Shown here piece after piece: positions 1-6,860 of a DNA stretch of 9,459 bases. The position numbers and the translations under genes were made by a program. Numbering within the stretch: position 1 is the first letter of the stretch; every line of letters starts with the position of its first letter. This DNA comes from Pseudomonadota bacterium (lineage in GTDB: Bacteria > Pseudomonadota > Gammaproteobacteria > Burkholderiales > Thiobacillaceae): positions 1 to 9,459 of the forward strand of contig JAJYXA010000437.1 of NCBI GenBank assembly GCA_021791235.1, in the 5' to 3' direction. Below the pieces are notes generated by a model. It saw only the letters and a list, made by a program, of their open reading frames with translations. It had not been told where the DNA came from and ran no database searches.

Positions 1-534
1 TTCCGATCTGAAGAACACCAGTCCGAGCATGGCGATGAACAGCCCGGAGGCGGTCGCGATCAGGGCTTCGGCGATGCCGCCGGTGACTTGCACTGCATCA
101 TTCTGAACATCGCCCAGGGCGTGAAATGCGTTGAACATGCCGACGATGGTGCCGAACAGGCCCAGCAGCGGTGCCACCGTGATCACGGTATCGAGCAGCC
201 ACAGCGAGCGGTCGAGACTCGGCACTTCGTGCATGATCGCTTCTTCCAGATGGCCTTCGAGGCTGTTGCGGTCTGCGCTGGCCGGCTCGTTTCGCAACAG
301 ATCGAACAGGCGGGCATGCGGCAGTTGTGAGAGCTTATCCGGCAGAGCCAAGGCCGCGAGCTGCCCCCCCTCCTGCTTGAGCATCGCGATCAGCCGCGCG
401 CCCCCTTCCTGCATGTTGGACAGGTAGCGGCTGCGTTCGATGATGACGGTCAACGCGATCAGCAACAGCAGCAGCATCAGGTAGAGGGTGCCGCCGGACT
501 TGTTGGCGAGTGCGAGCAGATGCGAAATGGTCAT
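1..534 (-). CDS. exbB: ExbB/TolQ/MotA-family proton channel subunit, 3' end cut by window
   Basis: Inner-membrane subunit of an ExbB-ExbD type motor that uses proton motive force to energise TonB and thereby an outer-membrane receptor. 178 codons are visible from the ATG at 534; the C-terminus lies beyond the left edge. A first membrane segment covers about residues 14-31 (GTLYLMLLLLLIALTVII), followed by a cytoplasmic stretch. The family signature then appears: a second segment with WLLDTVITVAPLLGLFGTVVGM and a third beginning GGIAEALIATASGLFIAM. The start is fixed by translational coupling: its ATG overlaps the TGA of the upstream phosphatase gene as ATGA (531-534). There is no clear Shine-Dalgarno, which fits re-initiation. 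Placement behind a TonB-dependent receptor points to a dedicated ExbB rather than TolQ or MotA. exbD and tonB would be expected further left, outside the window. The last three visible codons (R-S-E) look foreign to the family and may come from adapter sequence. Confidence 0.88.
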   Translation of the reverse strand, partial: MTISHLLALANKSGGTLYLMLLLLLIALTVIIERSRYLSNMQEGGARLIAMLKQEGGQLAALALPDKLSQLPHARLFDLLRNEPASADRNSLEGHLEEAIMHEVPSLDRSLWLLDTVITVAPLLGLFGTIVGMFNAFHALGDVQNDAVQVTGGIAEALIATASGLFIAMLGLVFFRSE

Positions 535-2066
535 GGTCTGGTTTGAGAATCTGGGTTAGCGAAATAACTTGTCCAGTCTTCCCCGGGCAGCAGCGGTGTA
601 CCCTGTTTCGCCACGGCCTCAAGGGCGCTGGGCGACAGACCCAAACTCGCGAGCAGAGTGGGGGCCACCTGGGTGGTGAACACCGGCGATCGATTCACTG
701 CGTCGGTAGCTGGCAGATGCGGATTCGAGATCAGCAAAGCGACATGGGTATCGTCGCCGACGTAACCGCCGTGCTCGGCCTTCTTCTTGTCTCCGGCCTT
801 GGCGTAAATGACGCCCCGCTCTGGAATCACGATCAGATCGGGAGTGCGGGAATCGCTCATCGGTGACGGGAACTGCAGCGCCAGACGCGGTCCATACAGG
901 ACCCGCCTGATCCCTAGGCGCTTGGCGTGGCGTTCCAGGGTGCGTGCCACTTGCGCTGTTCTGGATTGATCGCGTAACCAGATCAACGCCCCCTGGTCAG
1001 GCGTGAGCTTCGCCAGCGCACCCGGCGCCGCACGTTCGATCACTTCTGACAGTTTCTTCTTGTCGATGTGACGCAGGGCTTTCGGGTCGATCGGTCCGTT
1101 GCCGTGTTTGGCCGTAACAATGAGCAGGGTCGAATCAAGTAGCCGCCGTTCCCGCAGCTCGGCAACGATCCGGCCGATCATCTCGTCGCTATGAACCAAG
1201 GCGGCTTCCAGTTGCCGCGTCGGATGACCCTGGGCATCGCGGTAGCCGGCCAGCTTCTGGCCGACGTTCACCGCCTGCAGGTTGAGGCCGAAGATCGTCG
1301 GTACCGGTGCCAGCGTCTTGCCGTCGTGCCGGAAACCGTGAATCTCGTTGATCAACGCGCCGACCTTGGCCTGGTCGTAGCGTTCCGTCCTGTCGATCGA
1401 GGCAGTGATCTTGTCGCCGCGCCGGTCCTTGCGTCCCTCGAAATTCCCGCCGATCTCAGGAGTGTACAGGTCTTCCACGCCATGCCCGCTCGGGCCGTTG
1501 AGAATTTCATAAACCGGATGTTTGTCGATCCACGCGGTATAGCCGCCGGCTTGCCGGATGATTTCGAACACCGTATTGACGCGCAAATAATCGTGGGGGT
1601 AGACCGGCTTGCAGCCCTTGGGATCCAGCGGCAGGAGGCTGGCGTTCAATACCGGTTTGCCCGATTCGGCGCCAGCGCCATCGACAGACTCATCGTAGAT
1701 GACCGCTGTGCCGACTTGCCGACAATTGCTGCCCGGTGGCGACAGACGCCGGGCATAACTCTCGTCGTAATATACGCCGGTGACCGCCGGCGTACCGCCG
1801 GTAGTCAGTGCCAGCAGGCCCGGGAAGGAATCTGCCGGACTGACCGTGTGCGCCTGCGTATACACGATCCCACTCCTGGCAAGTCCTGCCAGCGCGGAAC
1901 GGGGATGATCATGCACGAAATTTTTGAGATCGAGTCCGTGCAGGCCATCGACGCTGACCAGCAGCACGTGCTCGATGCGGTCCTTCTGGCTTGCCTGGAC
2001 AGCGCTGCTGAAGGCCAGGGCGGTCAGCAGCGCTGCGGCGAGCAGTGTCGGCGCGGTCCGTTCCAT
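531..2066 (-). CDS. Secreted alkaline-phosphatase-superfamily protein (type I phosphodiesterase/nucleotide pyrophosphatase family), 511 aa
   Basis: Predicted periplasmic or exported hydrolase of the PF01663 type (NPP-like branch of the alkaline phosphatase superfamily). An N-terminal signal peptide is visible (residues about 5-25, hydrophobic core LLAAALLTALAFSSA, cleavage near VQA-S). The core starts with VLLVSVDGLHG, giving metal ligand D40. The nucleophile region SPADSFPG puts S80 where classical NPPs have Thr. Family-like blocks follow: WIDKHP (180-184), GLNLQAVNVGQ (260-270), VTAKHGNGPID (318-327) and EHGGYVGDDTH (431-441). Compared with classical NPPs, PDxxGH has become AVNVGQ and SDHG has become AKHG, so three expected metal ligands are changed. 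I recall an AKHG subfamily of such proteins, so this is probably a family trait rather than decay. The gene starts one base after the TonB-receptor stop and overlaps exbB by ATGA, so all three are co-translated. It probably acts on the receptor's ligand. The substrate is unknown and loss of hydrolase activity cannot be excluded. Confidence 0.85.
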   Translation of the reverse strand: MERTAPTLLAAALLTALAFSSAVQASQKDRIEHVLLVSVDGLHGLDLKNFVHDHPRSALAGLARSGIVYTQAHTVSPADSFPGLLALTTGGTPAVTGVYYDESYARRLSPPGSNCRQVGTAVIYDESVDGAGAESGKPVLNASLLPLDPKGCKPVYPHDYLRVNTVFEIIRQAGGYTAWIDKHPVYEILNGPSGHGVEDLYTPEIGGNFEGRKDRRGDKITASIDRTERYDQAKVGALINEIHGFRHDGKTLAPVPTIFGLNLQAVNVGQKLAGYRDAQGHPTRQLEAALVHSDEMIGRIVAELRERRLLDSTLLIVTAKHGNGPIDPKALRHIDKKKLSEVIERAAPGALAKLTPDQGALIWLRDQSRTAQVARTLERHAKRLGIRRVLYGPRLALQFPSPMSDSRTPDLIVIPERGVIYAKAGDKKKAEHGGYVGDDTHVALLISNPHLPATDAVNRSPVFTTQVAPTLLASLGLSPSALEAVAKQGTPLLPGEDWTSYFANPDSQTRP

Positions 2067-2067
2067 G

Positions 2068-4245
2068 CTACAGGCTGACCGAGAGGCTCAACTGAACGCT
2101 GCGTCCCGGAAGCGTGAAGTACATCGGGTTATTGTTGGCATCGTAGTTGCCCAGCGCGTAGATGTCCTGCTGGTCGAACAGATTGTTGATCTGGAATCCG
2201 AGCTTGGTTTCCTTGGCCCAGCCGGCAAGCTTCCCGAGCTTGTAGCTGGAGGCAAAATTGACGGTGGTGTAGGGATTGAGGGGAACGGTTTCACCCGTAT
2301 CGCCGAAGCGGGAACCGATGTGCTTGGCCATCAGGGAGGCATAGATCGATCCCAGGTTGTAGCTCACGCCGGCCGCCGCCGTGTTCTTCGGGGTATCGGG
2401 CAGCCACTGGTTGTTGGCCTTGTCCTTGGCGCTGTTGATGGAATAATTGCCGTAGAGGCTGAAGCCCTCGCCGACATAGTAGGTTCCCTCGCCCTCGACG
2501 CCCTTGTAGGTGGCGCCGCCAGCATTGGAGAAAATCGTACCGTTGCCGCTGGGCGAAGAGACGATCTTGTTCTTGAAATCGATATCATAGACATCGGCCG
2601 ACAAGGCGAGCCGCCTGCTCGCCCAGGTCGTGCCGATCTGGTAGTTCATCGTCTCTTCGGGCTTGAGCGTGCCGAGGTCTGGATTCACCTTATAAACGAC
2701 ATTGAGGTTGGGTGCCTGAAAGCCCTTGGCCAGTTGCACATACGCCGCCCAATTTTTCCTGAGCGCATAGTGGGCGGTCAAGGCCGGCAACGCCTTGGTC
2801 CAGGTGTGGTCGCCGTTATACGGCAGTCCGGTCTTCTGATCGACCGCTGCAGCGACGGTGCGGCGGAAGGACACGTATTTCAGGCCGGGCGTGATGGTCA
2901 GCGCATCCGAAGCCCGCCACGCGTAGTCGACATAAGGCTGAAGGGTGGTCAGCGTGTCGTCCATCAAGCGGGTATAGCCCCCGTTGCCCGAGGCCGGGTC
3001 GACCGCCCCGCCCAGCGTGTAATCGACGGCCCACTCGGCGCGGCTGTTGGTCTGATGGTCGACCCAGGCGCCGAGATTGAGGTCGCCTTGTCCCATCGCT
3101 TTGGAAAGCCGCAGCAAATCGCCATAGGAACGGTAATTCATGTACATCTTGAATCCCGGAACATTGTTGGCGCCGTAGCTGGTGCCGTTTGGCTGCGCAC
3201 CGCCGAGATCGGCGCCGTAGTAGCCGTTGTGGTAGTAGGCATAGGTGTAGAGCTTGTTGTCCACCTTCCAGTCGCCTTGCTGCGATTGCAGGCCGAGATA
3301 TTCGAAGTCGCTGGTGATGTCGTCGTAGTTGTAGCCGAAGAAGTTCTGGCTGGTGGGGTCGTTGTTCAGGCCGTAATTCTGTCCGTACTTCTGCAAGTTC
3401 GCGAGGGTCGTTCCCTGGGGCACGTTCTGGTGCAGCTTGTTCTGCATGCTGACGACGGTCAGCAGCGTGTTGTCCGAGACCGGCTTGACGAATTTCACGA
3501 ACAGATTGCCGCGCCGCAGGTGGGCATTGGTCAGATAGCCGTCGGTGGTGAAATTCTTGTAGTCGATGAACATGTTGGCATCGCCGTAATTCTTCATCGA
3601 ACCGGAATCGAATTCCACACCCGCCAGGCGGCTGTTGAAACTGCCGAAGGAAGCATAAGGCGTGATGGCCGGTGCCGTCAGCGGATCCTTGGACGAGACC
3701 GCCATGGTGCCGCCGAAGGTGGCATTGCCGATATTGCTGGCGTCGCCCGGGCCGCGATCGACGACGATCTTGCCGGTGTCCTGGGGCATGAAATAGGAGG
3801 TCGAATGCTGGGTGAAATCGTTCGAATCGCCCCAGGGGATACCGTCGAAGGTGACGTTGTATTGTCCATTGGCAAACCCCCTCAGGTAGGGGCCGTTCGA
3901 TTGCGATTCCATCATGCCGGGGCCGTTCGGATCGATGCTCCACACGCTCGGCGCAATCTGCGCGATGTCCGTGTAATTGGCGGCGGCACCGGCGGTTTCT
4001 TGGATATAGTGCTGACTGATGATGGACTGGGGCTGGGTAGCCACTAGCGAGCCCTGCGTCGGCGCCTGATATGGGGCCGACTCAGGATTATTTGCGCTAT
4101 CTTCCGATGAATTGATGCCCGTGACCTGTACCCTGCCCAGATCGACGACAGTTTGCGCGAAGGAGGCATCTGCGCCTGCCATCAAAATGCTGCTCAACAC
4201 CAGTCGTACCAGAAGCTTGACGCGAAAATCGGGTTGCCTGCTCAT
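2068..4245 (-). CDS. TonB-dependent outer-membrane receptor, 725 aa
   Basis: Ligand-gated outer-membrane beta-barrel that imports a substrate with energy from TonB-ExbB-ExbD. The signal peptide spans residues 1-30 (hydrophobic LLVRLVLSSILMAG, cleavage after ASFA). VVDLGRVQVTG (33-43) is a plausible TonB box region. The plug domain follows directly, with PQSIISQHYIQE (72-83), YLRGF (120-124), VTFDGIPWGD (131-140) and IVVDRGPGDASNIGNATFGG (160-179). There is no N-terminal signalling (STN) domain, so it is not a FecA-type transducer. The rest is barrel, rich in Tyr, Asn and Gly, with late-barrel blocks typical of the family (LGFQINNLFDQQDIYALGNY). The C-terminus is SLSVSL, ending in Leu rather than the usual aromatic residue. 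The start at 4245 is preceded by a purine-rich ribosome site (GGGAG/AAGG). It is the first gene of a three-gene unit with the phosphatase and exbB, behind a two-component system. The ligand cannot be named; a phosphorylated compound or a metal chelate are both possible. Confidence 0.93.
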   Translation of the reverse strand: MSRQPDFRVKLLVRLVLSSILMAGADASFAQTVVDLGRVQVTGINSSEDSANNPESAPYQAPTQGSLVATQPQSIISQHYIQETAGAAANYTDIAQIAPSVWSIDPNGPGMMESQSNGPYLRGFANGQYNVTFDGIPWGDSNDFTQHSTSYFMPQDTGKIVVDRGPGDASNIGNATFGGTMAVSSKDPLTAPAITPYASFGSFNSRLAGVEFDSGSMKNYGDANMFIDYKNFTTDGYLTNAHLRRGNLFVKFVKPVSDNTLLTVVSMQNKLHQNVPQGTTLANLQKYGQNYGLNNDPTSQNFFGYNYDDITSDFEYLGLQSQQGDWKVDNKLYTYAYYHNGYYGADLGGAQPNGTSYGANNVPGFKMYMNYRSYGDLLRLSKAMGQGDLNLGAWVDHQTNSRAEWAVDYTLGGAVDPASGNGGYTRLMDDTLTTLQPYVDYAWRASDALTITPGLKYVSFRRTVAAAVDQKTGLPYNGDHTWTKALPALTAHYALRKNWAAYVQLAKGFQAPNLNVVYKVNPDLGTLKPEETMNYQIGTTWASRRLALSADVYDIDFKNKIVSSPSGNGTIFSNAGGATYKGVEGEGTYYVGEGFSLYGNYSINSAKDKANNQWLPDTPKNTAAAGVSYNLGSIYASLMAKHIGSRFGDTGETVPLNPYTTVNFASSYKLGKLAGWAKETKLGFQINNLFDQQDIYALGNYDANNNPMYFTLPGRSVQLSLSVSL

Positions 4246-4352
4246 TTGCCTTACTCCCTTAGTCGGTGTGGGTTGATTCCAAATCGATCAACGATCCCGG
4301 CGCAAAATTTACGCAAGCAGACTTAGGGAGGAGTTAATGAATTGTTAATCTT
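4246..4352 (-). promoter_or_regulatory. Control region of the TonB-receptor operon
   Basis: 107 bases between the kinase stop and the receptor start, AT-rich compared with the flanking genes. Read in the direction of transcription it holds, in order: a direct repeat ATTAAC-N5-ATTAAC (4349-4333), a candidate -10 TAAATT (4311-4306) with no good -35 at 17 bases, a short inverted repeat GTTGAT/ATCAAC (4292-4287 and 4277-4272) with a 9-base loop, and a purine-rich ribosome site before the ATG at 4245. A poor -35 overlapping the repeat is what an activator-dependent promoter would look like. The promoter call is an inference; the repeats are directly visible. Confidence 0.55.
4333..4349. promoter_or_regulatory. 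Candidate response-regulator operator, GTTAAT-N5-GTTAAT direct repeat
   Basis: Two identical hexamers GTTAAT at 4333-4338 and 4344-4349 are separated by five bases (GAATT), giving an 11-base period. OmpR-family regulators of the PmrA/QseB class bind tandem TTAA-centred half-sites with this period (TTAA-N7-TTAA). The site lies at the start of the receptor operon and just downstream of the genes for an OmpR-family regulator and its kinase. The predicted -35 region (4334-4329) touches the proximal half-site, as expected for class II activation. Which protein binds is inferred. Confidence 0.55.
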
Positions 4353-5681
4353 TTATTGCAGAGGAAATGTGTGGACAGAAAAAACCACGCTGGCGCGGAG
4401 ACCCTGTGCGCCCAGCCTGTTCGCGAGTGCCACCTCGGCCGCCTGGCGTTTCGCTATCGCCTTCACGATAGCGAGCCCGATGCCGCTTCCTTCGGTGTCC
4501 TGACCTGCTGCGCGAAAGAAGCGATCGAACACGCGCGCCTGCAGGAATTCCGGAATCCCCGGGCCGGTGTCCGCTATCTCGACGATGACCTTGCCATCTG
4601 AGATGGCGACTCTGACGTCCACCCTCCCGCCTTCCGGCGTGTAGCGGATGGCGTTGTCGAGCAGATTGCCGAACAATATGCGCAGGTCTTCCGGGTTTCC
4701 GATGATGGTCACGGCATCGTCATGCGTCATGCCAAGATCGATGCCGCGATGTCCGGCCATTGGAATGAAGTCGGCGATGCAAGCCTTAACCAGGCTATCC
4801 AATCTGACCTCGCTTAGAGCAGGCGGTTTGCCCTGCGCTTCATATCGGGCGATTTTGAGCAACTGGCCGACCAGATGCGACGCCCGTTGCGACCCGCGCC
4901 TCATTTCGTCGATCCGGACATCAAGTTCCTCGCGCGCGAGATTCTGCGACAGATTCTCGATCTGTAACTGAAGCGCAGCGAGCGGGGTACGCAATTCGTG
5001 CGCAGCATCCGCCAGAAACTGGCGCTGCAACTCGAGCGCCTCGCCCAGGCGCGAAATGAGGTCGTTGATAGCCCGTATCAGGGGGGCGACTTCTTCCGGA
5101 ATATTGTCGACGGGCAACGCTGCGCGACTGGTCACGTCGCGCTGGATGACCGCCTCGGTAACCAAAGCTAACGGTTTCAACAGGCGACGGACCACCACGG
5201 CGATCAGTAGCCAGGAGAGCGGGATCAGCACCGCAACCGGGAACAACACGCGCATCGCGGAGTGGCTAGCAATATTGAGGCGAACGTCTTCGGCCTGGGA
5301 AACCTGCACCGTGCGATCCGGGTGGATCATGGTATAGACGCGCCATCTTGAATGCTTTGTGGATAAATCAGAAAATCCTGCGGCCGCTGCTTGGGGAAGA
5401 TCAAAGCCGGGGCGGGACGAATGGACCGGCCCCCTCCCAAGCCACACCTGAATGACGAAATCTCTCTTTCTTTCCAACTCACTTTCCTGGCGAAATCTGG
5501 CTTGCATGGCGGGCAACTGGGAGCCCTCATCGACGCTCCGCGCGATCTGACTCAACTGGTGATCAAGCAGCCTGTTCGCCTCTTGCAGCGCAAAATAAAA
5601 TGAGACGGCGCCGGCCAGTATGCCGACCACGGTCAACAGCCCGACCAGCCAGAATATCAGTTGCTTCTGCAGTGACTTCAT
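4353..5681 (-). CDS. Sensor histidine kinase, 2CSK_N-HAMP-HisKA-HATPase (QseC/TctE-like), 442 aa
   Basis: Membrane sensor kinase that autophosphorylates on His and passes the phosphate to the adjacent response regulator. Membrane segment 1 is about residues 8-31. The periplasmic part, about 32-144, contains the 2CSK_N hallmarks FVIQVW (75-80), AGFSDLS (101-107), RWRVY (112-116) and VQVSQAEDVR (125-134). Membrane segment 2 is about 145-165, then HAMP. The H-box is FLADAAHELRTPL with H228 as phosphoacceptor. The ATPase domain shows the N-box LLDNAIRYTP (N343), G1 DTGPGIP (371-377), F-box VFDRFFRA and G2 GSGIGLA (398-404). All catalytic motifs are intact. The start at 5681 shares one base with the regulator stop (TGATG) and has a GAGG ribosome site upstream. 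The closest family resemblance is QseC/TctE/PmrB. The signal is unknown, and I see no ExxE iron-binding motif of the PmrB kind in the sensor domain. Confidence 0.95.
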   Translation of the reverse strand: MKSLQKQLIFWLVGLLTVVGILAGAVSFYFALQEANRLLDHQLSQIARSVDEGSQLPAMQARFRQESELERKRDFVIQVWLGRGPVHSSRPGFDLPQAAAAGFSDLSTKHSRWRVYTMIHPDRTVQVSQAEDVRLNIASHSAMRVLFPVAVLIPLSWLLIAVVVRRLLKPLALVTEAVIQRDVTSRAALPVDNIPEEVAPLIRAINDLISRLGEALELQRQFLADAAHELRTPLAALQLQIENLSQNLAREELDVRIDEMRRGSQRASHLVGQLLKIARYEAQGKPPALSEVRLDSLVKACIADFIPMAGHRGIDLGMTHDDAVTIIGNPEDLRILFGNLLDNAIRYTPEGGRVDVRVAISDGKVIVEIADTGPGIPEFLQARVFDRFFRAAGQDTEGSGIGLAIVKAIAKRQAAEVALANRLGAQGLRASVVFSVHTFPLQ

Positions 5682-6343
5682 CAGGGATGCCTCACCACCA
5701 TCCAGCCGACGCCGCGAACGTTGCGAACGATTGCACTGTCGAATTTCTTGCGTAGATAATGGATGAGCACATCGACCGCGTTGCTGCCTACTTCTTCGTG
5801 CCCCGAGTAGATCCGCTGTTCGATCTGGGCGCGCGAGAGGACCGTGCCCGGACTATCGACGAGCGCATGCAACAAGGCAAATTCGCGGGCGGGAAGCTGC
5901 AAGGTTCTGCCGCGATAGCTCGCTTCCCGCGTGGCCAAATTCAGCGTGATTTCGCCGTTGCCGACCATGGGCATTGCAGGGCCGGCATTCCGCCGCAAGA
6001 CTGCCCGTATCCTCGCCAGCAGTTCCCTGAGCCCGAAGGGCTTGATGAGATAGTCGTCGGCACCAAGATCAAGACCCGCGACGCGATCATCGATGTCGTC
6101 CCGTGCGGTGATGATGAGCAGCGGCGTGCGATCTTCCCTGGCGCGCATTTCCTGCAGCAGGTCGAAGCCGGATCTGTGCGGCAAGCCCAGATCGAGCAGG
6201 ATCAGGGCGTGGCCGCCGGAGATGATCGCCAATTCCCCCGCCGCCCCGTCGCGTAGCCACTCGCCCGGCATGCCGGCATCGTTCAAGGCCCGCATCAGGC
6301 TCTGGCCGATCATCGGATCATCTTCGATAAGCAGGATGCGCAT
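5681..6343 (-). CDS. OmpR-family response regulator (QseB/TctD/PmrA-like), 220 aa
   Basis: DNA-binding partner of the downstream kinase. The receiver domain (1 to about 118) has the acidic pair E7-D8-D9, phosphoacceptor D51 in ILLDLGLP, T79 in IITARDD and K101 in LIKPFG. The C-terminal winged helix (about 125-220) includes LPAREFALLHALV, the recognition-helix area SNAVDVLIHYLRKKF and the wing VRNVRGVGWMV. I chose the ATG at 6343 over the in-frame ATG at 6391. The protein homologous to the family begins MRILLIEDD, and a good TAGGAG lies 11 bases before 6343, whereas the extra 16 residues are atypical. The stop overlaps the kinase start by one base, so the pair is translated together. About 100 bases separate it from siaC upstream with no clear terminator, so read-through from the sia genes is possible. 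The likely target is the TTAA direct repeat before the TonB-receptor operon. Confidence 0.95.
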   Translation of the reverse strand: MRILLIEDDPMIGQSLMRALNDAGMPGEWLRDGAAGELAIISGGHALILLDLGLPHRSGFDLLQEMRAREDRTPLLIITARDDIDDRVAGLDLGADDYLIKPFGLRELLARIRAVLRRNAGPAMPMVGNGEITLNLATREASYRGRTLQLPAREFALLHALVDSPGTVLSRAQIEQRIYSGHEEVGSNAVDVLIHYLRKKFDSAIVRNVRGVGWMVVRHP

Positions 6344-6348
6344 ATTCA

Positions 6349-6366
6349 AGGAAGCTCCTACTTCCT
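6349..6366 (-). promoter_or_regulatory. Ribosome-binding site of the response regulator inside a small hairpin
   Basis: On the minus strand AGGAAG-TAGGAG-CTTCCT forms a perfect six-base stem with a six-base loop. The loop contains the Shine-Dalgarno AGGAG, and the stem ends five bases before the ATG at 6343. Unfolded, the Shine-Dalgarno to ATG gap is a long 11 bases; folding would shorten it. Whether it matters for translation is unknown. Confidence 0.4.
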
Positions 6367-6444
6367 GCGACGCGTAGCCCGGGTATGGCACCGCCGGCCA
6401 CCCTGTCGCCGCCGGCCTGCCGAGCCAGGCGCCCGCGACGGGAC

Positions 6445-6837
6445 TCAGGAGACCGTCGTGACGACCGCGTTGTATGTCAACGCGGAGTGCTCCTCCTGCA
6501 AATCCAGCCCGAATTCCGACATCATGTCGTCGTCCTCGTCGTGGTACCAGTCCAGAACCACCTGCTTGCCGGCCAGGGCGGCGGCGTTGAGCATGGCGAC
6601 CAGGGCGCGTATCAGCTTGGTGCTGGAGCTGTTGAAATAACGCAGGGCGATTGCCACGGTTACCTTGTCGCCCGGGCCGAGGCTGGCCAGATAGTCCTGC
6701 AGACTGTTACGGATCGGGGCATAGAAGGACACGGCGTTTTCCGGATAGGACTCGCCTCTGATGACCAGCCTGTGCTCGGAGTAGCGAAAATCGACCTCCG
6801 GCGTCTCGTTGCTCGGCGGAATGTGCAGATCTTTCAT
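6445..6837 (-). CDS. siaC: SiaC-family (DUF1987) signalling target protein, 130 aa
   Basis: Small cytosolic protein of the SiaC family. In Pseudomonas aeruginosa, SiaC is phosphorylated by SiaB, dephosphorylated by SiaA, and in its unphosphorylated form activates the diguanylate cyclase SiaD. The N-terminus MKDLHIPPSNETPEVDF and the block GESYPENAVSFYAPI (28-42) are typical of the family. The switch region is LRYFNSSSTKLIRALV (65-80). By alignment from memory, Thr68 of the Pseudomonas protein corresponds to S70 here. An acidic tail segment DWYHDEDDDMMSEFG (96-110) is also characteristic. The start at 6837 has a GGGAG ribosome site about seven bases upstream and lies 23 bases after the siaB stop. 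It is the last gene of the sia-like cluster. The partner it controls is not adjacent. Confidence 0.88.
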   Translation of the reverse strand: MKDLHIPPSNETPEVDFRYSEHRLVIRGESYPENAVSFYAPIRNSLQDYLASLGPGDKVTVAIALRYFNSSSTKLIRALVAMLNAAALAGKQVVLDWYHDEDDDMMSEFGLDLQEEHSALTYNAVVTTVS

Positions 6838-6860
6838 GGCGGTCTCCCAGGTTATGCAGA

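Noticed and set aside
1191..2078. A 295-codon plus-strand open frame opposite the phosphatase gene
   Set aside because: It shadows a well-supported minus-strand gene, has no domain and no ribosome site context.
2816..3943. A 375-codon minus-strand open frame inside the receptor gene
   Set aside because: Out-of-frame reading of the receptor; the Arg/His-rich translation has no family likeness.
1924..4047. A 707-codon open frame on the plus strand opposite the TonB receptor
   Set aside because: It lies antisense to a receptor with clear signal peptide, plug and barrel motifs. Its translation is low-complexity V/G/I/R-rich with no recognisable domain, as expected from the mirror frame of a GC-rich gene.
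5250..5590. Iron-sensing ExxE motif of PmrB type in the kinase periplasmic domain
   Set aside because: The acidic stretch ESELE has the wrong spacing and the domain matches the 2CSK_N pattern instead.
6344..6391. A 16-residue N-terminal extension of the response regulator
   Set aside because: It has no family match, and the ATG at 6343 has the better ribosome site and the standard receiver start.
6393..6416. GCCGGC repeated with a 12-base gap between siaC and the regulator as a terminator
   Set aside because: The stem is only six base pairs, the loop is long and no T-run follows on the minus strand, so it is not convincing.
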